Assembly (NCBI RefSeq): GCF_020497125.1
Contig: NC_059072.1
Location: forward strand, 307,538,781 to 307,602,780
Reading direction: 5' to 3'
Length of the DNA stretch: 64,000 bases
From: Mauremys mutica
Taxonomy: Eukaryota > Chordata > Testudines > Geoemydidae
The number at the start of each line of letters is the position of its first letter. The stretch's first letter is position 1. Below the pieces are notes generated by a model. It was not told the DNA's origin. It was given only the letters and a program-made list of their open reading frames with translations, and ran no database searches. Position numbers and translations under genes: made by a program. Below are positions 11,571 to 23,330 of the stretch, in pieces.

Positions 11571-11742
11571 CAGATTCAGCAAAACTCTTAAATATGTGCA
11601 TAATTTTAAGCACATAAGTAATCACATCCTGCTTCAGCAAAGCACTTAAGCCTGTGGTCAAGTCACATTGGCTTCAGTGGGACTTAAGCACAGGGGTGGA
11701 ATTATTTATGAGCTTAAAGTTAAGCACATGCTTAAGGGTGGG
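11571..11742. repeat. Palindromic MITE (GGCCCTGATC-related)
   Basis: Two arm-like blocks with 'aattttaagcacat' and 'aaagttaagcacatgcttaa' flank a centre cattggcttcagtgggactt. The arrangement fits the same palindromic family as the other copies, here longer and possibly compound. Confidence 0.6.
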
Positions 11743-11838
11743 ATTTTCAAAAGCTCTCAGAATTGACCTCTCTCTTTCACTTCAATGGGAGCAGAGTTAG
11801 GTCAGTACTGAGTGCTTTTGAAAATTCTGCCTCAAATG
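11743..11838. repeat. Palindromic MITE (CAGATTTTCAAAG type)
   Basis: Left arm gggattttcaaaagctctca, centre tttcacttcaatgggagcag, right arm gtgcttttgaaaattctgcc. It directly abuts the preceding MITE, so the two types are again associated, as at 5.2 kb. Confidence 0.65.
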
Positions 11839-11839
11839 C

Positions 11840-14366
11840 TTTGCTGAATTAAGGCCTTTGTTTCTTTTTTTGTTCCATCCCTTTTTCTCTCTTTCACTTT
11901 CACTTCTCTGACACTTCTCACACACCCTGTTTCCTACTAACCTTTCCTCTTTCGCTCAGCTTCCTATTAACCTTTCCTCACTGACTATCCCCTGCCTTTC
12001 TTCCCTTTGTGGCTGTCTCTACACTTTTTTCAGTTAGTGCCTTTTTCACTAGTTGCCTAAATCTAACTGCCATATAACCTTTTGATTTCAACTCTGCCTC
12101 TTCTGCTGAAGAAACACAAGCCAAAAATGTTCAGCTACAGCAGAATAGTGAGGAAAAGAATATCAATGCATGTGTAGTCTGTAAGAGGGTGAAGCAGGAC
12201 ATAAAATATATAAAAAGTTATTTCACATAACAGAATTAAATGCTAGTTCTATGCAGTAACAGGAATTTCTGGTGGTTGTTTAATATCCATTGTCTTCTTA
12301 AAAAGTTAGCGCACATTGAAAATATTTCATTGAATGAATGTGTATCACTGAACCTTTTTTTAGGTCTGGGGAGAGGCTAAGTGGGAGTGGAAGAGAAGCA
12401 GGAAGTTACAGAGAAAGTGGTGAAGTGCAGTGCATTCTATAGGCCTGTCGCCTGTTAACTGCAGTCTTGGTGAATATCAAAAAAAGGTAATCTGAACTGC
12501 ACTTCTGTTATTTTGCACCTTCATGAAGGGACATATAATTAGGGCCCTGTATACTCTGTGGCACAGAAGGACCAAATTCTGTGGAAACAATCCTGAAGGC
12601 TCTGGATTAATGTATTCTATCAGTATGTAATACCTTTCATTCTAATCCCCCTGTCATACCACAAACACACACATGGGTGGCTCATCATTGAAAACACTAA
12701 TTGACGTAAAATTGATTGATGAGTATTTTTTTACAATTATTTTTGAGGATGGATTTTTTTGCTAGGGTTTTCAGATGGCCCAGCTCCAATCCTAGGCATT
12801 GATTCCCATGATATTTTCTTAGCAGCCTGGTTTAGAACCACCTTCTTTCCATCCCTGTCAGAGAAGAAGGGTTTGTGGCCGGCTTCAATGTCTCATTTAC
12901 CTGGCTCCCTAGGCCTTCGCTGCTGTGCTGTTCTCTACTCTATCAAGCTCACCAAGCTATACTTTTGGCTCTCTCCACTCACTGAACTGCAAACCGGACT
13001 TCAGCTCTTAGACACACTCTGCTGCCTAGCTCCATGGAACAGTGTAGGAAGCATGCACTATAGTCCACTTAATCTCCTCTTTTAGGGAAAGATGGAGAGC
13101 AAAAGGTAACTGAAGGCAGCAGGGCAACGAGACAGACCACAAAATTTTGGGTGGCTGTCTGCAGCAATAGACCAAATTCCATGCCATCTTGGGAAAATGC
13201 CAAATTCTGTGGGTGCAGAATCATAGAATCCAAGGGGCCCTGACTGCAAGGAATAGGGCACATCACACCTCTCAGAGCTATTGTTTCAGGTTCTTTGCAG
13301 ATTCAGGCAGGAAACATTGCATCAGTTTACATTCATTTGATGTTTTGGAAGCTGTCTCTACAACCATAACAATTAGAAATAAGGCCAAGATTTCACCCAT
13401 AGTTTTTTTTAAATGAAAGTTTAGATTCTGCAACACAATTCTGCAGAAAGGGGTGAATTCCTCAGCCATGGAATCACAGAATGCTCAGGGCTCTGCATAT
13501 AACATGTTACTGAATTAAAAAAATACTCCTCACTATCACAGTGATTGGTCTCAAATTTATAGGAGCCAAACTGCCTTAAACCCAGGACACTGGATTTGTT
13601 GGGATTGTGAAAGTGGGCACACATTTTATCTGCTTCATTGCTCACTCACAGGAGAGATGGTAGGGGATAGAAAACTTTGATAACTTTGGACTCTGATCTC
13701 TGTAGAACACAGGATTCTTGTCAGTTTAATTTTTTTGTCTGCTCACAAGAATAGAGCCAGCAGAGGAACAGATAGATAGTATGGTATCTGTGATTCCAAC
13801 AGAATTGTGTTTATATTATGAATGTATTTATATTTGCTTCTAGTTTATGAACTGGTTTCTTAAGTCTTGTAGCTTTTGTTTTTGAGAACTAGTTCTCTAT
13901 TACTAGTTACTTCTGTATCTGTGTGCATGTTTAAAAAGAGGAGACACCTTTCCCTCTGCAAGTTTCTAGGAGTGTCAAATTTGAAGGCTAGACTCATGAT
14001 GGCTATTGACAGTGTCCCTTGTCCATTACAAACCTGTTTTTAAGGAGTTTGTAGTTTATATATATATGAACATGATCACTGTTGATGTTTCCCTGAATGG
14101 ACTCAACCTAGAAGTGTTCTTTAAAAAAAAACCCTGAATGTAAGTTCTGTGTGAACAGGGAATGAGATATGTTTATTTGTTTAAAATGACTTTTTGCACT
14201 TCTTGTATCTTAAACATCTTTGATTTAAAAGCTAAATTTTAGCAAATAATCAACAATACTTTGTTTTCATAAGATTTTTTGTTTAAAAGGCCAACAAATT
14301 TAACTTTAAAAAGTGGCTTAGTGCTAAACTGATTTTCATGATAATTTTTTATTACATATTTTCTAA
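11840..14366. other. Non-coding, probably includes unnamed old repeats
   Basis: No gene supported. Between about 12555 and 13500, variants of 'attctgtgg' and 'attctgcagaa' recur (12575, 13205, 13425, 13437), as in a repeat family I half-recognise from turtles but cannot delimit. ORFs of 108 and 75 codons here have no domain signal. Confidence 0.35.
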
Positions 14367-14470
14367 GGCCCTGATCTTGGAAGCTGCTTGACACAGTCAC
14401 ACCCCTGCGCCAGCATGCAGCCCATTGACTTCTTTGGGACTCCGGACTGGCTCAGGGATCGGCCTGCATA
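14367..14470. repeat. Palindromic MITE (GGCCCTGATC type)
   Basis: Starts ggccctgatcttggaagctg, with centre agcccattgacttctttggg, and ends with a diverged complement near gatcggcctgcatag. Confidence 0.65.
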
Positions 14471-14854
14471 GTTCAGCTTCCAGGCTCAGAACCTAAATAG
14501 GTATTTGCCCAATAATCCAAAGAAACAAGAGTCATTAATAATTAAAAAATGTGTTAAAATATGTCGAAATATATATTTGTACCATATAACAGTAAAAGCT
14601 TCCTGGATGTTAATGAATATTATATCAGTTAATGTACATATCCTTAAGATTTTTTTCAAACCCATGTTTAAAAAAAAGAGAATTAAATAAAAAACAAATA
14701 CTAAAACTGACATGCAAATGAAAAAAAATCATAAATACTACACTTAAACAGGCTGTGAGAAGACTCAAGAGCATATTAATAATTAAATTTTTTTATCTCC
14801 CTACCTATTTTTGCAGGTGTGTGAAGGAGCTTTCATTATTGTAATTTCTACATA

Positions 14855-14968
14855 AGTCCAGATCCTGCAGTTGACTCTGTGTGGGTGGGACTCTATTGAA
14901 GTCAATGAGGCTCCACACTGGGGATGGGTTCTACCTGTGAGAAGTCAGTTGCATGGTCGGGGCCCTAG
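14855..14968. repeat. Palindromic MITE (GATCCTGCAG type)
   Basis: Left gtccagatcctgcagttgac, centre attgaagtcaatgaggctcc, right end catggtcggggcccta. The centre attgaagtcaat is a perfect palindrome. Confidence 0.65.
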
Positions 14969-14969
14969 T

Positions 14970-16189
14970 GTGACGCCTCAGGGTGCATTCTGGAGCCTGC
15001 TTACCAAGATAATGTAAGTTCTGTTTTTCCCCCCAGATTTGTTTTCTTTTATGTGTCAAAGAGTATGAAATAAGAGTACTAAAAATTAAAATATTTTGCT
15101 TAGAGTAGTTTTAACACTGTGCTATAAAAAGGTGTGACTTTGGGGTTAATTACATTTATACATACCTTTCTAATTATGTTTTCTTGGCAGTACTTTAGGT
15201 AAATTATATATTACTTTTGTCAAAACATGTCCTTCTCAATGGCACTAAGATTTTGTGGATATTGAGTCACAAGATCAGAAAATTTTACTCTAAGTACACT
15301 GAAATTGTTGAATTTTCCAGTAGTTATTAATATGTCAATATTAAAAAGGACTATGGGTAAAAATGTGAATTGGGAAATTTGAGTTATGTATCCAACAAAT
15401 CCTCATTTAGCTTAGGGTTAGAAAACATACAGCATATCTACCAGGGGTCTCATTATTCTCTGGATAATTTTATCATCTAAATGTGGGATACAGTAGTATT
15501 GCTTCTAGAAATGGAAATGTGAATTTGTTTCTCTTTTCATAAATTTTAAATCTGTTTCTCCTTCTAGACACACACTTTCTATCTCTCTCAATCTTTCTGA
15601 AATTTAGAGAAAATTCTGTAAAAACTGATTACACTAGTATTTGTGTAACTACGGTATCAAAATTTATAATGTACTTATTTTCTGTTGGTTTGCATACATG
15701 GATGTTAATAAATGTGCACTTGCACTATGTATCTTTGTGAAAGTTGGTTTAAGTAAACTAAACTAATCTGGAATTCTGATTGAATTCCATTAGATATGCT
15801 GATTAAACTGTAAAGTCCTTGGAGCAGGAATTGTATCTTTTATTGTGTCCATCACACTCTTAGTGCTTAAATAATAATAATACTTACAATGTCATATGCC
15901 ACTGTGTTCACATAGAGTGATTACAAATGCCTTTACCTGGATTGCGGAGGAAGTGCTCTCCCTGCAATTGTGGGTACAATCACTACCAAGACTCCTGCTT
16001 TTATGTTTAAATGAGCAGAAACTCTCTGTGGGTGTTCTCCATGTGCAACTGTGGTGATATTGTAACATTGCACATCTATACTGATATTCTTTATTTCCCT
16101 TCTGCTATCAGACAGCCAGCAGAATGTTTTGAAAGAGGTCCCATTCAATCAGCGAAGGGATAGAAAGTGACAGAGTATGGGAATCAGAA
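14970..16189. other. AT-rich sequence, nothing recognised
   Basis: No gene, splice pair or repeat family supported. There is a short (aat)n near 15868-15882. Confidence 0.45.
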
Positions 16190-16670
16190 GTGTAATGGAG
16201 TATACTGGCCCTTTAAACTTAGAGGAAGGCCAGAAAACCCTGTTCCAGAAACATTGGAATAAACAAAGTCTCAGGAAATGGCAGAAGCTGGAAGAGAGGA
16301 AGTGGTTCTGAGGAATTAGTAGTTGGATGGGGGTGAGAAACCCAGGACACTGTCCCTTTAAGGGCTCAGGAGCAGGAGCTCTGTTGTGTAGGATGAGGCA
16401 GGGTCCCCTCTTTCCCAGCCAATCGCGAGGAGCTCTCTGAAGGAGAGCAGTATATGTGCTGCCTTCTCCATAGGAACTGGGGAAATGCTGACAGGAGAAG
16501 AAAGCCAAATCCAGAAGGCTGAGCTTCCACTAGAGTGGGCCAGGAGTGGCAGCTTTGTGAAGAGCTGACTGGGGAAGGAGAAGAACTCCGTGTGTGGTAG
16601 AAGAGCCTGAGCTAAGTGTGAACTTTTGGGTTGTAGTAATGGATTTTATTTTGAGGACCTTGAGGACTGT
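16190..16670 (+). repeat. Possible LTR-like block
   Basis: A locally GC-richer, purine-rich block carries 'cactgtccctttaagggct', a CCAAT (agccaatcgc, about 16419) and a TATA-like agtatatg about 30 bases later, an arrangement like an LTR U3 promoter. I cannot find paired ends or a target duplication, so the call is weak. Confidence 0.25.
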
Positions 16671-16679
16671 TTTGAACTG

Positions 16680-19133
16680 TCTCTATTATTTAACCAACCC
16701 CAGATAGGAAGGGGGTGTTAGCCATGAGAAAGACTGTGTAGAAATCTTAAGGGGCCATGAAGGGGGAAACCAGAAGCAGGCCATGGCAGAGCCTCTGCTG
16801 GCTACAAGGGGGCAATCAGGAGTTGGCTGCCCTAGTACAAGAAGGTTCTGTATTATTTGTGAATGATGGCAAAGAAGGGGAGGAAGGTCTAAAGAAAGTG
16901 TATGTGAAAGCAACACAAGTTCTCCCCCCACAAAGAACAGAGAAGCAGGGAATAGGTATGTGACAGGAGCAGTAATGGGGAAGTGAGAGTGAGTTGAAGA
17001 AAGGGAGCCAGAGAAAAAGGAAGAAATCAAGAGAACCAGAAGAAAGTAAAAGTAGAAATACTGGTAAAAGAAAGAAAAACAGATGGTACAATCACCAGAA
17101 AGGATAAATTATCTCCTAGTTACTAGTAGCGGGCACTACCTTACAGTGCCACCATAGTCACATGGTTTGCAGTTGGGCACTGATGTGATGTACCATTGGG
17201 TGCTCCTTAAGGTGGCAGACACAGTTGTTACTAGCAGGATGCACAAAGTTACACACTCCACACCACTTTGGGCAGTGTTGTGTTAGATGCACAAAAGATA
17301 GTCATATACAGAGTTTGGAAAATCAACTTGCCCTGGGCAAATGGCAGGCTTACCTGAGCAAGTGAGGGCATCTACACCACTAATTTCTGCAGAATCAAAA
17401 TTTTCATTTAAAAATAAATTAAGTTTATAGCCCTTATTGTTACAAAGATAACCTTTCCAACATGAACCAAATGTGAACTGTAGTATCACCTTCCTGAGTC
17501 TGCAGGCAGTTTTAGTGCCTCTGCTTCTGCTTGTAGATTTGCCAAACAGTAGCAGTATTAGTGAAAGTCTAATCAGTTTCACATTCCTGTTCAGAAACCT
17601 GTAGGCAATGGTGAAACTGCCAGAAACGTCAGTTTGCTGCTGCTGTCTTGGAACATTGTGAGCAGCAGCAGAAGCAGGCACTGAAGTTATTTACAGGGGA
17701 AGAGGACCTGAAAATGGAGGCTGGGAATGGGGATCTCTTCCCTCAGCCTTTCACAGCAACCAGATGACTTGGGGAGGGATAGAGTAGTGGAGACCTAAAT
17801 ACCCTGGTAGCAGCCAGAATGTTCTAGCGGGTGAGAGAGGAGATAGAATATTTTTTATCCTTTTCAGCAGTTATGTGGGGGTGGACCTTCACACTTATAA
17901 GATGCCTACTAACTAGCTACTAGTATAAAAGATAAAGAGTCTCCAAACATAGTCCAGGAACAGCATTCTAGTAGAAATCTCAGTACCTTGTTTTCCTAGC
18001 AGCTGATGGCAGAGGAGCTGGCATTCTTACCAGGACGTTGCCCCTAAACTTCAGGGGTGGAGTCCCAACACTCTTATCTTTCATATTTACCTCTTGACTA
18101 GTAGGTTTAGTTTTCTGACCGTCAGGTGTCTGGTAAGTTTTTCTAGCCCTGACCACCAAGGAGTCAAGAGATAAAACATCTCAGCTCCACTTGCTGAAAT
18201 CATTTATCAGGCTTGTGAATGTATATTAGAGTTCATGTTGCCACACAATAGATTTTAAATAAATGATATATTAAAAAAAAATTTAATGTTGTCATTATTA
18301 ACATACATGAATTGTCTATACAAGTACTAACAGATCTTAATAATAACCGGCACCTGTTCCCTTTAAAAGACCAATTTGTGTTTGGTCATCCTCTTATCAT
18401 TATCTGTATATTTATTTTGTTCAGATTCCACAAATGGTAATCATGCATTAAAAACTATTTGATGCTTATGTAAGGCTGTCTGTAATTTTTTCTGTGGGAA
18501 AGATTTCCAATACTTTATTTCTACATGCCATTAATGTTGGGAAATCTTCCTTTTCCAAAACAATGTATCACACATCTATGTGTTAGTAGTAATTTGAGTT
18601 ATTCGTGTTATCAAATATATTAAGGAATGATTACTATATTATGGATGTTATTATAAGTGATATTAATTGTTGTTTACCTTTACAAAAATCTCTTTTCTTG
18701 GAATCTTAGATTAGAGTCTAGCACATAATATGGAGTTTAAGCAAATTCCTGAAAACAAAGTTTGATAAAATGTAAACAATGGCAATTTTAAAGAAGGTTT
18801 AAAAAAATTGGGAAGTTAGCACATTCCCTTTCTCTCTAAACATTCTTGTTTTATATTTCTTATTTGTGTATTTTTATGCACATAAGGGGAAAATGAACAT
18901 TTGTACATGTTTTCATATTGAAAAATATTGTTTTTGTGTTGAAAAATCTGTTATCTGCTCTTTTGCAGTTTTCCAAGCTGTGCACTTCATATTTTTCTTC
19001 AGCTTTTTCAATATAACTTTTTTCATTTTCTCTCTTACAGTGATAGGTTTCCTACCTCTATTCTTTAGCAACAGAAAGCCTTGTGGTTTTTTGTCATTTC
19101 CATATTCCTCCTACATGCTAACCTTTCCTGTTT
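16680..19133. other. Non-coding, one 132-codon minus ORF of unknown meaning
   Basis: No gene is supported. The longest open frame is on the minus strand at 17283-17681 (132 codons, Ser/Leu/Cys-mixed). It has no motif I recognise and no splice framing. The rest is AT-rich. Confidence 0.4.
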
Positions 19134-19262
19134 AGGATCTAATTCAGCAAAACATTTAAGAATGTGCTTAATTTTAAGCACATGCTTAAGTCCCATTGAT
19201 GTCAAAGTTGAACACGTATGTTCAGCATGTTATGTCCTTTCCTGAAATTGAGCCTTAATAGG
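19134..19262. repeat. Palindromic MITE (GGCCCTGATC-related)
   Basis: Left atctaattcagcaaaacatt with aattttaagcacatgcttaa, centre gtcccattgatgtcaaagtt, right end tcctgaaattgagcctta. Confidence 0.6.
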
Positions 19263-20018
19263 GTTAATCCTTTATTTATTTATTTTTAGTAAATATTTAT
19301 CATTTTCTATTCTTCCATCAAAAAAATCTTCTAGTCCAGCATATTTCCTGGAGCTAAAAGGTGTATCCTCATTTTTCTCCTCATATAGCTATATTTATAT
19401 ATGTCAGATGTTGGCAGATAGGCATTTAGCAACTCAAAACTTTTGGGTTATTTTTTTTCAAACATGCTTTTCTTGAAAATAAGATATTATTTTGTTTCTT
19501 ACGTTAAAGCTGAGCTCTTCTTGCCTAGGATGACAAATTATTTTTTCTCATTTCCTCTCTTTACATATTATACAGCATACCTTAAAGTATGTGATAATTT
19601 GTTTTCTTTGTGATAAAGTATGTTGTACTTTGTGATCTGGTTGCCTTGTTAAATAGACAAAGAGTATCTTTTTTAGGCTCCCATCCTTTAGAGAATCCAC
19701 ACAAGTAGAATAATCGTCTTACATGGATCCCTTTGTAGGATTGGAGGCTTGTGTTATATATCAGTTTATCTTTTTTCTTTTTTCTTTATGTTTGTAAACT
19801 TATATGGATGACTAAAGTCAGATACCCAATTACATGACTTCTTTAATAAAACACAGCAGTACATTTTCCATTTTCTGCTTACAGTCTGTAAACTTTTGTG
19901 GGCAACTGTTTCTGCCATTCCTTTTCTGGAATAACTTAAAGCTGTAAGTTGTATATCCAGCATTAGTCTCTAAAAATTGAATCTACTGTTATTGCTTGTC
20001 AGATGTCATGTTAACCTT

Positions 20019-20112
20019 AAAAGCAGCAAAGAGTCCTGTGGCACCTTATAGACTAACAGACGTATTGGAGCATGAGCTTTCGTGGGTGAATACTCACTTC
20101 GTCGGATGCATG
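20019..20112 (+). repeat. Single-arm copy of fold-back repeat
   Basis: The block gcagcaaagagtcctgtggc ... tattggagcatgagctttcg ... cacttcgtcggatgcatgaa is nearly identical to the arms of the element at 22654-22869. It lacks the 'atccagactaacacggctac' terminus and the second arm. The low divergence suggests a younger insertion than the MIRs and CR1s. Confidence 0.85.
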
Positions 20113-21544
20113 AATTTGTCCAGAAATAAGAGAATATTAACATTAAAAATAATAATTCAGTGGTCTTTGAGTAACGTGTAAAAAAGAGGACTTTGTAAAG
20201 ATGCTTCCTTTTTGCAACAAAATACAGTATGAAATATCCCAGGTCTGATTACAAATCCTAGCTGGACTATACATAACCAAATATAACTGTAGAAGGATAT
20301 AATTAGAGTTAACTTACCTTTCAATACTGGAAAAACAACTTTGTGCAAATTTCATCAACAAACTGTAAAAAAAAAAAGGAGGGGGGAAGAATTAAAAAGG
20401 ATAAAACATTAAGATAGTAAAAAATAACTTAATCTGTGACCCTTCTAGTTTACATGCTTGGTTCAATTACAAACAGTATGTTATTTTAAATGGATTTGAT
20501 GATAAGTAACAAATTAAATATTCAGGGTAAACTACATACTCTTTTTAATGTATGCAACAAACAGATCTTTCTGTGGAAACTGCAAATAGAACAATGTTCT
20601 TTTTCCTTATAAGCTAAAGTGCTTAAACTTGCTTATTTTTAAACCTAGAAATACAGGCCCAGATTCTTTTCTTCTGTTTCATCCACTGCACTGTTCAGGA
20701 ATCTGGTTCTAACTGGTCAACTCAGAATTTTTCTGGTGTAGCTCAGGAGCCCCCAGGTGATGTAAAATGGAGTATTTAATTCCTGTGCTAACTACCCCCA
20801 ACACACACTGACATACGGATGCAAATGGGTGGGATAGAGCACATCATCATTATGCCAGTTCACAATTGGCTTATTGTTTTCTCAAGGCCATAGCCAGTTG
20901 GCATAAAGTAGAGCAATCCCTAAGCTGTGTTAATATATGCTGAAGGGGCAGAGCTGGTGCAGATGCACTATAAGAACCAAGAGGGTGTAATTTGCTGCTT
21001 GACAGTCCACTTCCCCAGCACTGAGCAGATTCAGTGGACAGGAGAGTCTGGGCAGCAATCCGTAAAGATACACAGTCAAAGCTAGTAGTCCTAAAAATTG
21101 ACCTGACCATTCTCCTTGTGTTACATTGAAGGACTTGACCCTAGGGATACAGGTACGTATGTTTTCCCCATCTAATAGTTCATATCATATGAGAAATGAA
21201 ACCAAAGCAGACGTGACTTACAGTGATTCTTATTAGACAGAGTTTGCATATGATTTCTTATAAATAGTGCATGTTGTTTTACTCTTCTTGTCGCATTAGA
21301 AAGTTACACACTTGCTCTTTTTTTATCCTGTTTTTATAAGGCTGTAATTCTTAAGGTTACATAAAGTCTTCAGTGTAAAACCATTGTCCAGGTAGTCCAA
21401 TATTTAGGTTTTGAATATATCTTTTAAAATACATTGGAACTGACAGGATTGTCCTGTTTTAATTTGATATGTAAACCAGGCTGATTGAACATACTTTTTT
21501 CTCAGTAAGGACCATTGTGTATGTATGACACACTGGTCTGCCTT
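20113..21544. other. Non-coding, nothing firm
   Basis: No gene supported. Around 20655-20790, 'ggcccagattctttt' and 'ctggtgtagctcagg' hint at a third palindromic MITE type, also suspected at 51245. Confidence 0.4.
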
Positions 21545-21672
21545 CGGGGTGGGGCAGAGTTCTTCTGTCAACCTGGAGGTATGTATATTGCGGCTTAGGT
21601 CGTCTTAATCAACTTTTCACATCCTTGAGTAATGTAGCTAGGTTGACCTAAGTTTTAGGTGTAGACCAGGCC
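21545..21672 (-). repeat. DNA-transposon MITE fragment
   Basis: Read on the minus strand it begins ggcctggtctacacctaaaa and continues through aggtcaacctagctacatt to the agttctg part. I recall this as a frequent turtle MITE. The right terminus is intact (ggcc at 21669-21672) and the other end is missing. Family assignment is from memory. Confidence 0.6.
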
Positions 21673-22149
21673 TCTCAGAGATTGTGCCTCAGGAGGCATA
21701 GTGCCTCCCAGATTTCCTTGGCTGACATATAGTAGCTCTGACAGCGCCATAGAGTGCCAGCCAGTGCTAGATGGTGGGGCTATTGCCTTGCTTCCTTCCC
21801 ATCCCCCTTTGGGTGATTTGCACTGCAAGGGTTGATAGTATCTTCAACCCCTTTTACCCCAAGTGCAGTGTCTGCTTTTGTGTCTGGCCCTTGTGGAGGA
21901 GTTGCAAAGCTGGAGAGTGGAGCTTCCTTGCACATTTGCCCTCCACCACCTGAACCCATACTGGGGATATACACAATCTGGCCCTTTTAAAACCCCAGGG
22001 GGAAAAATTCCTGAGTTTCATTATATTTAATTTACAAGTGTCCAACAATATTTAATTCAAAGATTCTCAGAGAGCATATTTATTTGTGTATTTTTCTACA
22101 ATATTTTTTATCTATTGTATATAATAAGAATTCATGAACTCTTGGTGTA

Positions 22150-22510
22150 CAGCTCTGTAACAGGGTCCAGGTCCCCCCGGGCCCACTTGCTGCCCCCAAT
22201 CAGGCTCAGAGAGGCTTCAGGGTTGTGCAACACCCATGTCTTTATGTACTTAACTTCATCCCACCACCAGTGTCCATCTATGTACAAGTTTTACAGGATT
22301 ACTCTCCTCCTTTCCAGGCAGAGCCAGCCTTCTGCTAGGAGCCCTCCAGTTCCCTTCCTGGCTGCCCTTCTGCCTTCTGGCTCCCTCCCTGCCTTTATAG
22401 CCCTTGGCTTCTCAGGCCAGCAGATGTTTCCAATCCTCAGGCCAGCATCAGGCCTTTTCCATCAGCCCCAATCTGCTTCCCCTGATTGGAGCTGACTGGG
22501 CAGGGGCTAA
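22150..22510 (-). repeat. Possible LTR-like block
   Basis: On the minus strand this CT/GA-rich block shows CCAAT-type motifs (near 22487 and 22433) and, further along, gctataaagg (about 22393-22402), as expected for an LTR promoter. It starts at the other side with ctctgtaacagggtccagg. Ends and target duplication were not found, so it may be another repeat class. Confidence 0.35.
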
Positions 22511-22529
22511 TTAGGTGCTTTAAAAAAAG

Positions 22530-23330
22530 GAGAACATATTTTCATAGATTTATACTTTCCAAGGCCAGAAGGGACTATTGTGATCATCTAATCTGATTTC
22601 TGTTTAACACAGGCCATAGAACTTCCCTAAAATAATTAACAGAACATGTCTTTTAGAAGCAGCAAAAAGAGTCCTGTGGCACGTTATAGACTAACAGATG
22701 TATTGGAGCATGAGCTTTTGTGGGTGAATACCCACTTCATCGGATGCATCGGACGAAGTGGGTATTCACCCACGAAAGCTCATGCTCCAATACGTCTGTT
22801 AGTCTATAAGGTGCCACAGGACTCTTTGCTGCTTTTACAGATCCAGACTAACACGGCTACCCCTCGGATACATGTCTTTCAGAAAAACTTCTAATCTTGA
22901 TGAAAAAATTGCCAGTGATGGAAGAACTGCCACAACCCTTGGTAAATTGTTACAATTGTTAATTAGCCTCACTGTTAAAAAAATTATGCTTTATTTCCAG
23001 TCTGAGTTTGTTTAGCTTCAACTTCCAGCCATTGGATCATATTATACCTTTCTCCAATAGACTGGAAGAGCCCATTATCAAATATTTGTTCCCCTTGTAG
23101 GCTCTTATGGATTGTAATGAGGTCACCCTTTAATCGTCTTTGATTAAGCTAAATAAATTGAGCTCCTTGAGTCTACCGCTATAAGGCATGTTTTCTAATC
23201 TTTTAATCATTCTTGTGCTTCTTCTCTGAACCCTCTCCAGTTTATCAACATCCTTCTTGAATTGTGGACACCAGAACTAGACACACTATTCCAGCAGTGT
23301 TCTCACCAGTGCCAAATACAGAGGAAAAAT
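22530..23330 (-). mobile_element. CR1 LINE fragment
   Basis: The minus strand carries the 3' part of a CR1 element: the last ORF2 codons, for example around 23100-23280 (rough complement of 'gaaccctctccagtttatca'), then a 3' untranslated end containing the 'agtcccttctggcctt'-type stretch near 22560-22580. It is interrupted by the fold-back repeat at 22654-22869. It is 5'-truncated, full of stops and inactive. Confidence 0.85.
22654..22869. repeat. Fold-back interspersed repeat, nested in CR1
   Basis: Two arms of about 85 bases (22658-22745 and 22750-22840) are near-perfect reverse complements meeting at gatgcatcggacgaag. The right arm continues into ttttacagatccagactaac and acggctacccctcggat. 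The direct repeat acatgtcttt flanks it (22644-22653 and 22870-22879), a 10-bp target duplication in the CR1 sequence. I recognise the arm as a very common turtle repeat, but its class is uncertain to me. Confidence 0.85.

Noticed and set aside
12759..13085. 108-codon plus ORF
   Set aside because: No motif, no splice context, and lies in a region with repeat-like 'attctgtgg' words.
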